In this document: piece by piece, positions 32,605-45,493 of the stretch
Numbering within the stretch: the stretch's first letter is position 1
How the letters are laid out: every line of letters starts with the position of its first letter
Assembly (NCBI GenBank): GCA_021521415.1
Contig: JAIQDT010000027.1
Location: forward strand, 2,875,001-2,939,000
Direction of reading: 5' to 3'
DNA: 64,000 nucleotides
Source of the DNA: Bidens hawaiensis
Taxonomy: Eukaryota > Streptophyta > Magnoliopsida > Asterales > Asteraceae
Translations under genes and position numbers: made by a program
Notes under the pieces: generated by a model
What the model was told of the DNA's origin: nothing
Seen by the model: the letters and a program-made list of their open reading frames with translations, nothing else
Databases searched by the model: none

Positions 32605-34835
32605 TGAAGTGGCAGGCTACCATTTTGGCTCTTAGAAGCAAAAGGCTATACAATTGGACTGGTAGATCTCTCCTATCAGGTCCTAATGAAAGAATCAGAT
32701 TTGACAAGTCAAAGGCCATTTGTTATAACTGCCAACAGTCTGGGCACTTTGCAAGAGAATGCAACCAGCCAAGAAACTTCCAAGTGAATCAATGCCGGAA
32801 TCAACAGCCAAGAAACCAGTTCCAATATCAGCAGAACCAACCAAGAAACAACAACTACAACCCCAATTTCAACAATTATCAACAAGCCCCAATGAACAAT
32901 CAACAGGTGGTGCCTCAGAACCAGAACTACCAAAGAAACAACCAAAACCTTCCAAATGTTCCAAATAAGCCTAACATAAAAAATCAAAATCAACCAAGAA
33001 ATCAAGGGAATGTAGCACTGGCTGCACAACAAGAGGGGGATTTTGATTGGAGTAACCATGCAGATGATATCACCAAAGAAAATGTTGCATTGATGGTGGT
33101 AGTGGAAAATGAGGCTGGAACATCATCTTCTTAGGTACACTCAACCTCTAAAACTGATTTACATGAAACAATTAATGCTTTAAATGTAAAAGTAGACAAG
33201 CTAGAAGGTGAGTGTTTCTATTAACAAAGCATAATTAATGGGTACCAAGCAATTGATATAATCTATGAGGAAAAGATCAGAAGCTTGGAAGATGATTGTG
33301 TGAGTAGCTATAGAACTCAGTAAAGATATGTCACTGAGATAGATGGGTTAAAGAAAATGATTGTTGAAGAGAAGGAGAAGAACACCAAGTTGCAGGTTGA
33401 GATTGATTTTCTAAAGAACTTGGTGTCTATTGGAAACATTTTTGGTATTCAATACAAGATAAGAGAAGAAGATAAGTACAAAGTTGTTCCCCTACCTTTT
33501 AACAACAATTATTCTCTCAAGATTGACAAAGACAAAAGAGATACATATTTGAATCAATTCAGAGAAGTATCTCAAGATAGAGAAGAATTCATTGATAACT
33601 ACAAAATGGTTGAAGTTAATGAAGAAGGAGAGTTTGTGGTGAAGGAAGAAGTGAGAGATGATAAGTCTATTGGAGTGCAAGTGTGTAAAGATGACTTCAA
33701 TGAAGATGATTTGAACCAAGATGATCTAAGTGACTCAAGTTATCAAATCCATGCTGAAGAAATTCAGGCTGCTGAAAGAGGAATAAGATATCAAAAACCT
33801 GATTCAATAAACAAGATGCCTGTTTTACTCAGACTGACTCCCAAGATGGCAAAGATAAATGAAAGAATGAGAAGAGAGCATGTGTCTTTTGACATATGTG
33901 AAAGGTCAAAAGTAAGTTACAATGCTGTCAGACCACCAATCAGAACTCTGTTGAAGAGGTTAGATGAGAAGAACAAGAAAAAGGCAGATAAAACAATTGT
34001 TGGTGACAACTTCATTCTAGTATACCCTGTTTTCTCAAGTCATGAAGTGTTTGACATTGGAGAAGTTGAAACCATGGAGGAGTATGAGAAAATACAATCA
34101 AGAAACAAAGGAAATTTGGAAGAAGAGCCTTTGAATTTGCAGAAAATCATCTTTGTGAAAAGCAAGACTTGAAGACAAGATATCAAGATAAAAGAGTTTA
34201 TTCCTTTCTCAATTGAGTTTGACAGTTTGAAGACTCAGAAAACACTTGGTGTCAAACCCCCTAGACCAAGTGAGAGGTTTAAGAAAGGAATTTCTCATGA
34301 AAAGTTTAAAAAGAAAGTATGGTGTAAAAATTGTGATGAATATGGTCACCATACTGATTTCTGTAATGAAAGATTCAACTTCAAGCCCTTTCATGTTCCA
34401 GATGAAACAAAATTTGGACAAGATTTTGTTTTGTACAAAAAAAAAATATGATGAGTATTTAGGAAAAGGGAAAGTGTGTGAGAAGGAGAAGGCTGTTAAG
34501 AATGTGCAAAAGATTGATAACAGAGAAAAGAATGTTGAAAAAGGTGTAGTGAAACCAAAGAAAAACATGGCTGAAGAAGTCAAAAAAGCAAATCTCCCAA
34601 GAAATCTGAAACTGCTGTCAAAAAGAACTTTCAACCTTTGAGAATTATCCCAAATCAAGACTCAAAATCAGTTAAGTCTGATAATTCTCAAGGATCACCA
34701 AGTGATGATAAGAAAGGAAAGAAAAATGTTTTCTCAAAAAAGAAACCAAAAGAACTAACTGGTGATGAAAATTTCCTATTGAAGCATGGTTTTGACCCTC
34801 AAGGATTTCTTTGGAAACCTAAGGTTGAAGTTTAG
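32605..34835 (+). pseudogene. gag of element B, 3' part after the insertion
   Basis: Continues the frame from 11072 with the KWQATILALRSKRLYNWTGR helix, the first zinc knuckle ICYNCQQSGHFAREC near 32717-32762, then an Asn/Gln/Pro-rich stretch. After stops near 33134 come a coiled-coil segment at 33357-34172 (IVEEKEKNTKLQVEIDFLKN) and a second knuckle, CKNCDEYGHHTDFC, near 34323-34364. The Lys-rich end finishes HGFDPQGFLWKPKVEV at 34835. Multiple stops and frameshifts. The two-knuckle layout matches element C. Confidence 0.8.
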
Positions 34836-35091
34836 AAGGAAAAGAACTTTGACGTGAGAGATTATTCAAGCACAAAGGACTATGTAGTTCAAGGGAATGT
34901 GGTTATGAAACAGATAATTCAGATAATATTGAAACAGATAATGCACAACTTCATATGTGAAAACTCCAAGGGAATGTGGTCATGAGAGCCCATTACTCTC
35001 ACACCCAATACTGCTACTGTTAATGAATCCGATGATTTGCAAGTTGAGATACCTTGCACTTCATCACTCAACTAATCAATTACTTTGATTT

Positions 35092-38000
35092 ATGCATGAA
35101 CCATCCACTCCACTAAATGAAGTATGGTATATGGATAGTGGGTGTTCTAGGCACATGACCTGTGACAAAAGGTCACTTGTCAACTATGAAGAGAAGTTTG
35201 AAGGTCCAGTAGCCTTTGGCAATGATGAGAATGGTGGTAAAATTGTTGTAAAGGGTATCTTAACAAATGGAAAAGTTACATTTGATAGTGTCTTCTATGT
35301 TGAGGGATTACAATATAACGTCTTAAGCATATCCCAGATGCGTGACAAGGGTTATAAGGTGGGATTTGATGATTCTCACTGTTTCATTCTTAGACCTGAG
35401 TTTGTAATCCCACCAGACATGATCATGGTGATGGCCCCAAGGAATGGCAATTTGTATGAACTGAACATGAAGGACGCTGTTTCAAAGGGAGGTACCTTTT
35501 TTGTTTCTAAATCCACTGAAAATGAGTCAAAATTATGGCATAGGAAACTGTATCATGTGAATTTTATGAACATGAACAAACTTGTGAAGGGTGAGCATGT
35601 GATTGGCCTACCTACAAGAGAGTTCAAACTGGATGATATTTGTATCTCATGCCAAAAGGGCAAGGAGCACAAGTCTTCTCATAAGACAAAACTCATCAAC
35701 TCAATTGATCAAGTGCTTGAAATGCTTCACATGGATCTCTTTGGTCCTGTAAGTGTCCTAAGCATAGGTAAGAAAAGATATTGTCTTGTGATCATTGATG
35801 ATTTCTCAAGGTACACATGGGTTTATTTTCTGAGTACAAAGGATGAGACTACATAGTTGATTAAAGGATGTGTAACCAGGATTGAGAATCAACTGGATGC
35901 TAGGGTAAAGGTAATGAGAAATGATAATGGTACAGATTTCAAAAATGGAGTGACGGAATAGTTTTGTACTGCAAAAGGAAATCTTCAGCAATTCTCTGCT
36001 CCTAGAACTCGTAAACAGAATGGTGTAGCAGAAAGAAGAAACAGGACACTTATAGAGGCTGCAAGAACCATGTCGGCTGATGCTTTTCTACCTGTCACTT
36101 TTTAGGCAAAAGCAATCAACACAGCCTGTTGTGTTCAGAATAGAGTGCTTCTCAACAAAAGTCAAGACAAAACTCCATATGAGATTTTGTTTTAAAGAAA
36201 ACCCTACATCAAGTTTCTCAAACCATTTTGATGCAAATGTTCAGTATTGAACACCAAGGATTATCTCATCAAGTTTCAAGAAAATCCTTGGACTGCTTCT
36301 TTGTTAGTTACTCTACACACTCAAAAGTCTACAAAGTATATGTGAAAGATCATCTGAACGTGATAGAATCATCAGATATTGTGTTCAATGAAAATCAATT
36401 CAATACAGTTGATGGTGCTGCAGGGCTGTTTAATCTTGAAAGGCTAATTAAGTCTTTCAAGATTTATCCTGAGGACTTTGATGAAGCTATGTATAAGACA
36501 AGTGTGATTACAGAAGAAACATCAAAGAAACTTGATTTCGACAAGCTGTGGTCAAAGGTTGCTAAAAAAGGTCAAGAATATAATTCCATTAAGCATCCTT
36601 CTACTGATGAAAATGAACAAGTTCTAGATCAAGTTGAGGATCAGAACAATGAACAAGCAAATCCAGATAATCAAGAAAATCAGGATAATACTTTGTTGAA
36701 TGAGGAAAATCCTGATAACACAGAAGAAGCAAGGAGAAATGCAAGATTTGAGGATTTGTTTCAAAGTATGAATGTTGGAAACAATGGTGCATAAACCTCT
36801 CAGATGAACAATGAAGAAGCATCAGTGTTTCATGTTGCAATAACTGATTTGATCATTGATGAACCTGATCTCAATGACACAAATCTTGATTCTGAAATAT
36901 CTACTAATGTAGTTGCTCAATCCTCTTATGTTGAAAAGAATCATCCTTCTGAGAAAATCATTAGAAACATCTATGAAAGAGTAACAAGAAGTGTATCTGA
37001 ATATGCAAGCATCTGTTTGTACTCCTGCTCTCTATCCCAAATAGAAACCAAGAACATTGTTCAAGCATTGAAGGACAACAGTTGGGTAGAAGCAATGCAA
37101 GAGGATTAGGCTCAATTTAGAGATCTGCAGGTGTGGGAAGTTGTAGACAACCCAAAAAACAGATACGCAATTGGTACCAAATGGGTTTTCAGGAATAAAA
37201 GGGATGAAAGGGGTATCGTGATTAAGAACAAAGCTAGACTTGTAGCATTGGGATGTCTACAAGAAGAAAGGATTGACTTTGAGGAAGTCTTTGCACCAGT
37301 TGCAAGACTTGAAGCCATAAGAATTTTCTTAGCTTATGCTGCCTTAAAGAACATAAGGGTATTCCAACATGATGTCAAATCTGCTTTCCTAAATGGAAAA
37401 ATAGAAGAGGAGGTGTATGTAACTCAGTCACCAGGATTTGAGTACCCTGATTATCCTAACAGGGTGTATAAGTTAAACAAAGCCTTGTATGGACTACATC
37501 AAGCTCCAAGAGCTTGGTATGATGAGTTGTCAAAACATTTGCTTGAACATGGTTTCCAAAGGGGAGCCATTGACAAGACCCTCTTTTACAAGAAGAAAGG
37601 AAGAGATTTGCTCTTAATGCAAGTTTATGTAGATGATATTATTTTTGGGTCAACCAATGAACTGATGTGTATGGAGTTTGAAGAGGTGATGAAATCCAAG
37701 TATAGTATGTGCTCAATGGGAGAAATGAACTTCTTTCTTGGATTGCAAGTTCAACAGAAGACTGATGGGATTTTCATTTCCCAGTCCAAGTATATGCAGG
37801 ACATACTAGATAAATTCAAGTGTAATGATTTGAAAACCACTTCAACTCCTATGGATACAAAAGAAAAGATGGTAGCAGATGAAAAGGGGGAGCCAGTAGA
37901 TGAACATGAGTACAGAGCAATTATTGGATCTCTGATGTATCTGACTACTTCAAGGCCGGATATCATGTTTGCTATGTGTGTTTGTGCAAGATTCTAGTCG

Positions 38001-38577
38001 AGTCCTATGGTTTCTTATATGAATGCAGTAAAGAGAATCTTTAGATATTTGATGGGAAGACCAGATCTAGGAATTTGGTATCCAAAGAATCAAGTCCTTG
38101 ATCTGACTGCCTACATAGATAGTAACTATGATGGGTGAAATATGAGTAGGAAGCCCACTTCTGGAGGTTGTCAATTTTCGGGTGACAGATTGGTGTCATG
38201 GCAATGCAAGAAACAGACTACGGTGTCAATCTAAACTGCAGAAGCTAAGTATATTGCTGCATCTACCTACTGTGCACAAGTCCTCTGGATTCAAAATCGG
38301 ATGCTGGATTATGGTCTGAAATTCTTAAATACCCCTATTTACATTGATAACACTGCTGCATCATTTATTGTTAAGAGTCCTATGCAACATTCTAAGACTA
38401 AGAACATTGAAATCAGACATCATTTTATAAGAGATTGTAGTTAAAAAGGTTTAATTGAGTTAAAAAGAGTTGATACAAGTGATAATTTGGATGACCTATT
38501 CACAAAACTACTTGATAGAACCAGGTTCAACATTCTTTCGAAAGCCCTGGGCATGATCAACTCTAATGAAGTCTGAT
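35092..38577 (+). pseudogene. copia pol of element B
   Basis: Protease MDSGCSRHMT near 35132. Integrase zinc region near 35535-35670 and core with LHMDLFGPV, RNDNGTDF and NGVAERRNRTL, so all three acidic residues are still encoded. RT runs 37131-37997 with [26 protein letters not shown] and [10 protein letters not shown]. RNase H at 38000-38577 includes STSGG-type, TAEAKY-type and YIDNTAA boxes. Broken by stops at about 35854, 35959, 36103, 36193, 36229, 37108, 37996, 38137, 38232 and 38442. Some are CAG-to-TAG or TGG-to-TAG transitions and others are transversions. Inactive. Confidence 0.88.
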
Positions 38578-39181
38578 TAATGATGTGTGCTTGATTGTAC
38601 AAACTGATTATCTTTTGAATATCATGTTGAATGTTTGTTTGATTTGTGCCTCTATTTGCTAATTACTATTTTGGTAGAGGATCTAAAATTTATTATGTTT
38701 GAATGTGATTCTGTTTGCTGTTTATTGATCTAAGTTCAATTGATTAACTGGAAATCCTAGGTATTTTTGATGCTGTGGATAATTATCAGTGACTGTATTT
38801 GATATCTAGTTAAGTGCTTGATTTGATTAGATAATTTGTGCTTGTCTGATATCATGATTATGTGTTTTATCAAATGTGATATTGTTAGGATGTGCTAGGC
38901 TATGCATTTTGTGAAGTCTGCTTGTTTTGATGATGCCACTGATGACTTGAATATGTTACACTTGTGTCTATGTCAAAACGTGCTTTTGTGTCAAAAGATG
39001 TTCTCAAATGAAATCTTGTAAGAAGCTTTTGTTCAAAACATTTTTGATAAAACAGAGCAAGTTGTTTAATGGTGCTGAGACTTGATAATACTATTCAGTT
39101 CAAAGCTTTATAGAAGCTTAAAAGGAAATTTTCAACAAAGAGTCTCAAAGAGTTACTTTTGCTTAAAATCATGTCATTTGC

Positions 39182-39420
39182 TCAAGTTGAAAGGGCATAT
39201 ACTTGTATATGTTTGGTCCTATCATATGTTTTCATATTGAAAATATACCCATTAACCTGGAAAACTGAAAGCTTTTGGGACAATTCTAACTTGTTTTCTA
39301 TTCTTTCACTTAAAATTATGTCAATAACTCTAAGTTGAAAGGATATGTATTCTCATATATGTTTGGTCCTGTTAACCACTTGTGGTCAAACAGGATAGCC
39401 ATTTACCTGAAAATTAAGAG
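39182..39420 (+). other. tandem two-hairpin RNA-like module in the spacer of element B
   Basis: Copy 1: hairpin 1 at 39193-39219 (CATATAC/GTATATG, ending TTGGTCC), hairpin 2 at 39224-39237 (ATATG/CATAT), then ATACCCATTAACCTGG. Copy 2: hairpin 1 at 39341-39369 (ATATG/CATAT, ending TTGGTCC), hairpin 2 at 39368-39394 (ACCAC/GTGGT inside CCTGTT/AACAGG), then AGGATAGCCATTTACCTGA. Homologous to 27133-27395 in element C. Stem sequences differ but pairing is kept. Confidence 0.65.
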
Positions 39421-39947
39421 AAATTGGGGTGACTCAATATTAAACTTTGTAATTGGGAAATGTTAGTACATTGACTACTTAGCCAATCATATGGATTTAA
39501 TAGGCTAAAAAGACACTTAGTACAGTCATTGACATGTACTGTTTCTTTCCCATGATGTGTAAAATCCAAGGTGATATAAACTTATAGATACTGCTAAGCT
39601 TAATGTGGAGTTACATTGTTGTCTATGCATGTTCCTTTATATATCTTTTCGAATGATAGGCATAAAAGTGATTATCCAGTCAAACACGAGCCCGTTGGTA
39701 TTTGGTCCCCAAAATGAAGTATTTACAAAAGAATGACAAAGAACAAAGCATGAGCTAAATGTATTGTTAAAACAACACAATGTTGTTATGTGCTCACAAA
39801 AAAAGGGTGTTCTGTCATTAATATTTTTAATAGAACCAAATCCAGGGGGTCAAAGTCAAGTAGGGGGGATCTGGAGAAATCCAAATAAGCCTTGAGAATA
39901 GATATGGAGCATCATATGTGTTATCCATTAGTATTACGCACCCTAAA

Positions 39948-40977
39948 TGAACCTTAATGATATCACTAAAGAGATAAATTTCATGCTAATTCTAGACCTG
40001 CTATTAACCTGTCTAAACTGTCCTAATAATGCTGAGAATAAAGTATTGAGATGCTACTTAGTCAATATGATCCCATACTTGAGATTTTTTCAGCAAAAGT
40101 AAGAAATTATTTTGAAAAGAAAAATGACTGAAATTTGATCTCTTAATGCACCCTTTGCTCTAAAACAATGATTTTTAAGGATGAATATGTTTGATATTTG
40201 GTTTAAATCAAAAAGTGTTGCATTTGACCTTCAAAAGGTTTGAATATGTATTTTCGGGTAAGGTTTGATGCTTTCAACCTTTCCGAGCACACTTAGATGT
40301 TGTTTGTCTAAGTTTATCAATTTCGAGCATGCTTTGATGTTTTACATTATTACGGTTAGACTTGACCGTTTTAGTTGAAGTGTAACCCTTTCGAGATTAC
40401 TTGAAATATGAATATGTAATTACCAACAAGCTTTAACAAGTTCATGTTTTTCTAGCACACTTAACTGTTTTTTGGTAGATTAACAATTAATTGAACATTA
40501 ATCATATCACCAAAGAGATGAAATTCATGTTAAGTCTAGAGATGATGTTAACCTGTCTATTCAGTCATAATAATGCTGAGAATGAAGTATTAAGAAGCTA
40601 CTTGGTCAATATGATCTCATACTTGAGATCTTTTTCATAAAAGAAAGAAATTGTTTAGAAAAGAATTATGACTGAAATTAAATCTCTAAATGCACCATTT
40701 GCTCTTAAACATTAATTTGTACTGATTAATATGTTAGATATTATGGTTTAAGTCAAAAGGAGTTGCATTTTACCTTCAAAAGGTCTGAATATGTATTTTC
40801 GGGTACGGTTTGATATATTCAATATTTTCAACCTTTCCGATCACACTTAGATGTTATTTGTCTAAGTTATCTATTTCTGGCATGGTTTGGTATTTTACAT
40901 AATTTTGGGTAGACTTGACTGTTTCAGTTGGAGTATAGCCCTTCCAAGCATACTTGAAATATGAATATGATACAATA
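39948..40977 (+). repeat. tandem duplication, ~544-bp period, in the spacer of element B
   Basis: The segment beginning TGAACCTTAATGATATCAC at 39948 recurs from 40492 as TGAACATTAATCATATCAC. It stays alignable to CTTGAAATATGAATATG near 40412 and 40960. The copies have diverged visibly, so the duplication is old. Confidence 0.85.
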
Positions 40978-41793
40978 CACTAGCAAGCTTTGTTGATTTC
41001 TAAACTTTCTAGCATAATTAACTGTTTTATAGGTGTTTTAAGTCATACTAGCATGCTTTGTGATTAAATATGGTACTTCCAGGAAGCATTATATGATCTT
41101 AGACTTTATATCATACTTATGTGTTTGTTTTACTATTGGTAATCATTGTAGCAAGCTTCGTGTTCCTTGTGATTATGATTCTTTGAAATTACAAGTGTTT
41201 TCGGGCAAACCGTCTTTCCCGGGCACACTTTATGTTTCGGGCACACTTTGAAATTTTCAAAAGTTCTCTTAACATACTTGGTAATTTCAAAACTTTTCTT
41301 TTCGAGTACACTTTGTGTTTTGTATTATCTAGCACACTTTGTATTCTTGCAGTTTCCAAGCATACTTTACTTCAAAGTATACTTGACTGAATATCTGTAA
41401 ATTATTTGACATATTAGGGTAAGGTTTGTGATAGGTTGCGCTATTCGAGTAAGATTTGTAATTAGAAGTATGTCTAAGATATTTATTTGGGTATCTTAAT
41501 TGATTCCTAGCAAGGCTGCCTATTTGATATTTTGTACATGATTATTTGTCTTGTGATTCAGTTCTCGAGCAATCCTGTATTTCGAGTAAGCTTCCTTCAT
41601 TTTCCTTAGATAACCTTCTAAAATTATAATTTATGAAACGAGCAATCCTTGAGAAAGTGGAAGGTTCTTAGCAAGACTTGTTAATAAACAAATGAACTTT
41701 TTTGAGCAAAGTTTTGTAAATGAACTTTATCGAGCAATGTTATAAATGTGAATATTTTAAATGGTTATTTGTACTGTTTGACAACTATTAACT

Positions 41794-41812
41794 CACTACA
41801 AGAAAAAATGCA
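41794..41812 (+). repeat. CACTA-like terminal sequence without a partner
   Basis: CACTACAAGAAAAAATGCA is the typical end of En/Spm (CACTA) transposons. I found no inverted partner downstream, so this may be a truncated end or chance. Confidence 0.35.
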
Positions 41813-42072
41813 TTTAAAACCCACTTTCAAAAAGGTATGTAAGAGGGAGTTAGAGAAAATTTTCCCCACTTTTCTCTCTCACCTTCCACTCTCTTGCTCC
41901 AGTTTCAGAATCTCAACCGACCTATTGCCATAATCTAAAACATCCTAACCATAATTTACCAGCCCACTTAGGGTGTGTTTGGGATTCCTAATTTAAGTGA
42001 AAAAGGACTTCTTGTTAAAAGACCTTATTAACTTATGAATTTTATAAAAGAAGTTTTTAAAAAAATGTTTGG

Positions 42073-42082
42073 ATTAGCTTAT
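42073..42082 (+). repeat. target site duplication of the non-LTR element, left copy
   Basis: ATTAGCTTAT occurs here and again at 45815-45824, directly after the A-run that ends the non-LTR element. Confidence 0.8.
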
Positions 42083-42589
42083 TACAGCAGAACCCTCTTC
42101 TTGTTCACATCTTCAATATCTTCATTTCTACCTAATTACTTCTTCCATGTGACCAAAACACAGCTATACCATTGATACACACCAACTGTTCGACCTAAAG
42201 ACAGCAGCCCAGTAAAACCGTTTTGGTCAGATAGGTTCATGTTTTGTACAAGTATAAGGACCCGGAACCTATTGCACGCTAGATGTTCGACGAAATTACG
42301 ACTTACGTTCGGATAAGTTAAAGGTTGTTTACTTGCATTTGGGTGCTTAAGGGGGGATTTTGAGTTGGAGTTCTACCCAATTTTCTTTATTTTGGAGTTA
42401 TACCTTCCTCCTCTTATGCCTTAGCGGTTGTTGTGGGGTGCTATATGGGGGGTGAGCAACCCGTGGTTGCTCCCCTCCTTCGAGTGTGAGGGGTTTGGTC
42501 TTTGATTCTTGCTCTAACTCATCTCGAGTCGGGGTCTTTAGGGGTCCGTTGTCTTTTGTGATTTGTTTGTTTTATGTTCTTGTGTGTAC

Positions 42590-43366
42590 ATGGCTACCAT
42601 AAAGAGAATTCGAAACCTAAATACAGGAGGGCTTGGTCCTAGCTCCACTTACGGTTTAAGGCCATGCCACTTTAAGCATTTCCACGAGTTTAAGGATGGT
42701 AGACCTGGGTCCTCGGGGTTTTTCTCGCCTATTTGAGTACATGCAAACTACCCATTTCAAAACGGATACTCAGAAGAACCTTTTAAAAGATTCTATCTCC
42801 AAGGATTTGGACCTTTTTATAGATGTTGGGGAAGCCCTTCGGGCGGGGCATAAATGGTTATGTGGGAGGTGCATGACGTTGCATGCCCTTAGCAGGGGGT
42901 GCAAGCATGTTGATGGTGTCTATTCTTTTTCTGTGGATTCTGGAGATGCTGGAGAATTCATCGTTGGGATCCAGAAACCTAATTGTGTGTCTGTGGATAG
43001 GGACCCAGGTCCATCAGTAGGAGTGGTAGGGGATGTATCCCTTTTGGAATGGGTTTCTCCCTTCCCATTCAAACGGTTAAGAGCATCCCCCAAGTTAACA
43101 TTTGGCGTTTGCTCAGACTTTGGCATGCGCTTTACGCAAGGTAGTGGATTCACTAGGCTCGATTGAGAATTGGGTCAAATTACTATTGTTGCCGCGTTGT
43201 ACTTTAAGGGTGTTGAAACCTTCCACTAGGCAGGAACGCAGGTCAGGGAATCAAAAGTCTTTGCAATGTAGTAGCATACAGCAAGCACATGCGGTGTGGA
43301 AAGATGGATCGGGTTTTGCTGACTTGGTTCTTTCTCTTTTGATAACATGGGGGAAGCACTTTTTCT
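42590..43366 (+). pseudogene. N-terminal region of the non-LTR element protein
   Basis: Three overlapping frames (starting at about 42590, 42696-43166 and 43102-43366) carry the pieces. The second contains a Cys/His group, CGRCMTLHALSRGCKH, near residue 55, which could bind zinc. The third carries LLLLPRCTLRVLKP and NQKSLQCSSI, which I recall as typical of this widespread plant RT-like family (memory, unchecked). It leads into RT after a stop near 43366. At least two frameshifts separate the pieces. Confidence 0.6.
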
Positions 43367-43375
43367 AAAAGTGAT

Positions 43376-45493
43376 GTGGGAGGGGAGGAGGGTTCTGAAA
43401 ACAGCCTCAATATTAAACAATGTCTCAGGAATGTCAGGGATGGTCATTTCACAGCTGCAGTCAAGGTATTATGCTCAAGTGGGGTTGCCCCTCTCGGAGA
43501 TTCAACCATGAAAGCCCTCATTGATAAACACCCAGTGGTGCCGCCTCCGTCCTTGCCTTCTAGCTATGTCGGCCTGCCTACTCTCTCTGTGGATGGGGAC
43601 TGTGTGCTTAGATGTATCTGGTCATTTCCTAAAGGGACCTCATGCGGGAGAGACGGGATGCGGGCGCAACACTTGTCGGACGCTCTTAGTGGTGAGGGAT
43701 CAGTGACTTCCATGGGTCTGCTCTCAGCCATCACTGAAGTCGTCACTGAGTTTATTGCTTCGGCCCCCCTTACCCCTTTATTAAAGCCTGATAATGGAAT
43801 TCGGCCCATTGCTGTGGGGGCTATCTGGCGTAGGTTTGTTTCTAAAGTGGCTATGAAGTTGGTTTGGAAGGAAATGACTCAGTATTTAGGGGACTTTCAG
43901 TTTGGGGTAGGGAACCCTAATGGGGCAGAGGCGGTGCTTCACAGCGTGAACCGGTTTCATAAATCCTTTCACGCTGACGGTTCTTTAGCTATGCTTACCA
44001 TGGACTTCTCCAACGCCTTCAATATGGTCGACCGCACAGCCCTTCTCAGGGAGGTTTATCATCATTGCCCTTCTATCTATCTATGGGTCCAGTTTCTTTA
44101 TGCCCAGCCGGCTAGGTTTTACATTGGTGATGACTATATAGGGGCTACTACTGGGATTCAGCAGGGAGACCCCCTTGGGACCGTCCTCTTTGCGTTAGCA
44201 TTACACCCTCTTGTTCTCCGGGTACAAAATGACTGTAACCTCCCATTTCATGCTTGGTACTTAGATGATGGGACTATTATTGGTGGTGCCAACGAAGTCG
44301 CTAAAGCCCTAGACATTATCAGCTCGGAAGGGCCATCATTGGGGCTGCAACTTAATATTAAGAAAACCGAGGTTTTTTGGCCAGCGTGTAATGAGGTGAA
44401 AGTCAAAGATGGGCTTTTCCCTAGTGGGAATGGTAGACCAGAGAGAGGGGTAAAGCACCTTGGAGGGGTTGTTAGTCGAGATCCCTACTTTATTAAGGAG
44501 TTGGCGAGGCGGAGAGCATCTCGTGCGGTTGATCTTATGAAACTCTTACCTTTCCTTAGGGATCCCCAGATCGAACTCCTCTTGCTTAGGTCTTGCATGG
44601 GGGTTGCTAAGTTGCTTTTTGGGGTACGCACATGCCACCCCCATATGATGGATGATGCAGTATCCTGTTTTGATAAGGGGCTTCGAGAAGCCATCGAAGA
44701 CATAGTTGTATGTGGAGGCCCGTTCTTTGGTGATCTTCAGTGGCGACTTGCATCTTTACCGATGCGCTTGGGTTGTTTAAGCCTTCTTTCGGCTCATGAT
44801 GTTGGGGTTTACGCTTTTGTAGCGTCGAGGGCTCAGTCTTGGAAGCTACAGAATCACATCTTAAGGAATAGCGGAGTTGTCGACCTGGACTCAGACTACG
44901 TGCAGGCCCTGGAACGCCTAAATGGCGCTCTCCCAGACTTTGACATTGGCGGTTTCTCTAATACGGACACCGCCCCACCAAAGCCTCAAAAAACTTTGGC
45001 AAATGCCATTTTTGGCAAAATCGCTCATAGCCTGGGAGATGTTTTTGGATTGTCCCTTCTACAGAAGGCGGTTATTGAATGCTTACAAGGTCCTCATGCC
45101 CAAGATTTTCTGACCGTTATCCCGGTTGATGGCTTGGTCCAAAGCATGTCTGCGGTCGAGTATAGGGCCATTCTAAAGTACCGATTGATGGTCCCAATGT
45201 ACCCAGAAGACGAAACATGTTCGATCTGCCATAAGGCTTGCCTGGATAAATTCGGAGAGCATGCAGTTCATTGCAAGGAGATGCCTGGGTTCAAATACCG
45301 ACATGATTGGGTGCGGGACGTTCTTTGGGACATCTTAAGGCGAGCTGGGATATCAGCTAAAAAGGAAGCCCCAATAAACTTCCTTACAGTCCCCACGGAA
45401 GGGAGATCCACTCTACGTCCGGGAGATTTGCTCGTCTTTGGTTGGGCCGGGGGAAAAACGCTTGTGTTGACCTCACATGGGTATCTCCTTTAG
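43376..45493 (+). pseudogene. reverse transcriptase core and C-terminal knuckle of the non-LTR element
   Basis: An open frame of 705 codons. Entry motifs FPKGTSCGRDGMRAQHL near residue 80 and GIRPIAVGAIWRR near 140; motif A LTMDFSNAFN near 210; motif B IQQGDPLG near 262; catalytic motif C WYLDDGT (44258-44269, YLDD rather than the usual YADD). A long thumb-like region follows. At 45218-45274 a compact Cys/His group (C-x2-C, then H and HC) precedes an RPGD motif near 45416. The frame shifts at about 45450, and the rest continues in the next frame from 45442. Product: RNA-dependent DNA polymerase of non-LTR type; inactive as it stands because of the frameshifts. Confidence 0.8.

Larger units (their letters stand above)
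38578..41793 (+). other. long non-coding spacer of element B between pol and aORF
   Basis: No supported ORF in over 3 kb. It contains the duplicated hairpin module (39182-39420), the conserved spacer blocks (39522-40170), a 544-bp tandem duplication (39948-40977) and, from about 40280 to 41740, some 25 degenerate copies of a short motif like CGAGCACACTT or TAGCAAGCTTTG. The 3' LTR of the same element carries the related AGCAAGG motif. Confidence 0.75.

Noticed and set aside
35092..38577. Stops in pol of element B as a pure methylation (C-to-T) decay signature
   Set aside because: Several stops fit CAG-to-TAG or TGG-to-TAG, but others (for example at 37108, 38137 and 38232) need transversions, so the pattern is mixed.
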